Assembly: GCA_023667095.1 (NCBI GenBank)
Contig: JAMPAT010000004.1
Span: 62,001-126,000, forward strand
Direction of reading: 5' to 3'
Length of the DNA stretch: 64,000 bases
From: Bacteroidales bacterium
GTDB lineage: Bacteria > Bacteroidota > Bacteroidia > Bacteroidales > UBA932
A model generated the notes under the pieces. It saw only the letters and a list, made by a program, of their open reading frames with translations, searched no databases and was not told the origin of the DNA. The translations under genes and the position numbers were made by a program. Positions 62,888 through 64,000 of the stretch are shown one piece after another (position 1 is the first letter of the stretch; each line of letters starts with the position of its first letter).

Positions 62888-62960
62888 GCGGAAATAGCTC
62901 AGTTGGTAGAGCATCAGCTTCCCAAGCTGAGGGCCGCGGGTTCGAATCCCGTTTTCCGCT
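62888..62960 (+). tRNA. tRNA-Gly (anticodon CCC)
   Basis: 73 nt. Acceptor GCGGAAA / TTTCCGC, discriminator T. D-arm GCTCAGTTGGTAGAGC, anticodon arm TCAGC-TTCCCAA-GCTGA with anticodon CCC, T-arm GCGGG-TTCGAAT-CCCGT. CCA not encoded. Confidence 0.95.
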
Positions 62961-62961
62961 C

Positions 62962-63007
62962 AAATCGGTAACTTTCTAAGTTATAGGAAGTTACCGATTT
63001 TGTTTTT
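62962..63007 (+). terminator. Terminator after tRNA-Gly
   Basis: AAATCGGTAACTT pairs with AAGTTACCGATTT, followed by TGTTTTTG. Confidence 0.8.
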
Positions 63008-63025
63008 GTGGTTTCGACAATGATT

Positions 63026-63211
63026 TTAACTCTTTTTTGACGAAATTCTTGCTTTTTTAGTGACTTTTGGGGACATTTGAAACTTCATCTTGATACGGTC
63101 TATCAATTTGAGTCCATTTTGAATAAATTTTTGGGCTTCTTCATCAGTTTGTGCGATGCCAATTGTTGTCAACTCTGAATATCTTCCTGAGCTCTTTTCT
63201 GCAATGTACAT
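63026..63211 (-). CDS. Short ORF beside tRNA-Gly, possible gene remnant
   Basis: 61 codons, MYIAEKSSGRYSELTTIGIA at the start, ending in a Lys/Ser-rich tail. The frame stays open upstream for about 12 codons without a start, then hits a stop, so this may be the 3' remnant of a longer gene. I do not recognise a family. The rest of the 62961-63314 gap holds the tRNA terminator and nothing else visible. Confidence 0.35.
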   Translation of the reverse strand: MYIAEKSSGRYSELTTIGIAQTDEEAQKFIQNGLKLIDRIKMKFQMSPKVTKKARISSKKS

Positions 63212-63314
63212 GAACGGTTCTTTTTTTCCTGCAACTGCTTTATTGCCTTATAATGAAAGTCTCTGCTTTAAGGCACGAGATATCATATTCTTGAGATTGA
63301 GGAGGCTCTTATTG

Positions 63315-64000
63315 TCAGAAATTGAAATACCTGTCTGCATTGTTGTATGAAATGTCCTTGACCATCTGGTGGATGAATTCCATCTCACTTTTAGGCAGCC
63401 GTCCCTTTTCAATGTCCTCTCCAAGCATGCAGCACAGGATACGCCTGAAATACTCATGTCTCGGGTAGGAGATGAAGCTTCTCGAATCGGTGAGCATGCC
63501 GACAAATCGGCTCAGCAGTCCCAGTGATGACAGGGCATTCATCTGTTTGCGCATGCCGTCTTCCTGGTCAAGGAACCACCAGCCGGAGCCAAGCTGAATC
63601 TTGCCGGGTGTACTCCCGTCGTTGAATGTATATGCCATTGTTGCAAGCACTTCATTGTCTTTAGGATTGAGATTGTACAGTATGGTCTTGGCAAGCTTGT
63701 CTTCCATGGCCAGCCTGTCAAGGAACCTGTGTCCTGCTGCAGCGCACTGGATATCATTTATTGCATCATATCCGGTATCCGGCCCTATGCTGCGGAACAT
63801 CCTTGTGTTGTTGTCGCGTATTGCCCCGATATGGAACTGCTGTACCCAGTCTTTCCTGTGGTCCATTTTTGCAAAGTCCAGCAGAATTGCGCTACGGAAC
63901 CTGGCAATTTCCTCCATGGATGGCTGAACTCCTTTCAATGTGTTGCGGAATATTCTGTCAACATCTTCAATTTCAAAGTCTTCTGCATAGAATGTATCAA
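63315..64000 (-). CDS. uxaC: Glucuronate isomerase, 5' end cut by window edge
   Basis: The visible 228 residues are the C-terminal half of UxaC, which converts glucuronate or galacturonate to the keto sugar acids. Recognisable are DWVQQFHIGAIRDNNTRMF (metal-binding His), GWWFLDQEDGMRKQ and FVGMLTDSRSFISYPRHEYF. The reading frame is open to the window edge, so the N-terminal part lies outside. Confidence 0.95.
   Translation of the reverse strand, partial: DTFYAEDFEIEDVDRIFRNTLKGVQPSMEEIARFRSAILLDFAKMDHRKDWVQQFHIGAIRDNNTRMFRSIGPDTGYDAINDIQCAAAGHRFLDRLAMEDKLAKTILYNLNPKDNEVLATMAYTFNDGSTPGKIQLGSGWWFLDQEDGMRKQMNALSSLGLLSRFVGMLTDSRSFISYPRHEYFRRILCCMLGEDIEKGRLPKSEMEFIHQMVKDISYNNADRYFNF

Overview
The window reads as chromosome from a member of the Bacteroidales (phylum Bacteroidota), probably gut-type. 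Supporting signs are the recurring promoter box TAnnTTTG (usually TATCTTTG, TACCTTTG or TATATTTG) just upstream of starts on both strands, the scarcity of strong Shine-Dalgarno sequences, a Bacteroides-type succinylornithine carbamoyltransferase, a histone H1-like basic protein, and typical families (DUF4136, DUF4251, a PCMD-like lipid-free exported protein, M49 and C11 peptidases). Genus cannot be fixed from the sequence alone.

Layout. 1-11 kb is mostly core: tyrS (cut by the window edge) and tpiA diverge from one promoter region, then an M49 lipoprotein, a three-gene YtxH/holin-like stress module, a NahK-like sugar kinase, a secreted M6 protease with a small lipoprotein, a divergent exported protein, the H1-like gene (57 codons), pth and L25. 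11-18 kb holds a C11 lipoprotein protease followed by an accessory island: dinD, a frameshifted tyrosine recombinase, an AlbA/schlafen-type ATPase-like regulator, a DUF2971 gene and the 3' half of a type I restriction specificity gene (hsdS). Exact 14-bp inverted repeats lie beside the recombinase and in the hsdS conserved region, so this looks like a decayed hsdS shuffling locus. 18-25.5 kb: a second M49 lipoprotein with xerD, then an envelope operon (DUF4251, DUF4136, beta-barrel) and a large unrecognised membrane protein.

25.5-34.9 kb is one eight-gene arginine operon on the minus strand (GNAT acyltransferase, argG, argC, argD, argF', argB, argE, argH), which would take glutamate to arginine through N-acyl (probably N-succinyl) intermediates. 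It is preceded by a roughly 250-nt structured leader. 35-43.8 kb is core again: a YugP-like zinc protease, alr, a DJ-1 protein, tRNA-Gln, tandem hairpin repeats, yqaA-tadA-yceD, tRNA-Arg, rpmF, typA and guaA.

43.8-53 kb is the most interesting regulated unit: ABC ATPase, NtrC-type response regulator, sensor kinase, TolC, membrane-fusion adaptor and FtsX/MacB permease. Both the ATPase gene and tolC have a GG-N10-GC sigma-54-like promoter. About 55-110 bp upstream of each lies a pair of TGTAAA-N5-TTTACA palindromes with centres 31-32 bp apart, which look like binding sites for the cluster's own activator. 53-64 kb: a GH2-like exported protein without a full barrel, an NUC1-family lipoprotein nuclease, ridA, an unrecognised 761-residue membrane-anchored protein, an acyl-CoA synthetase, a dCMP deaminase, a CtpA-type S41 protease, tRNA-Gly and a partial uxaC.
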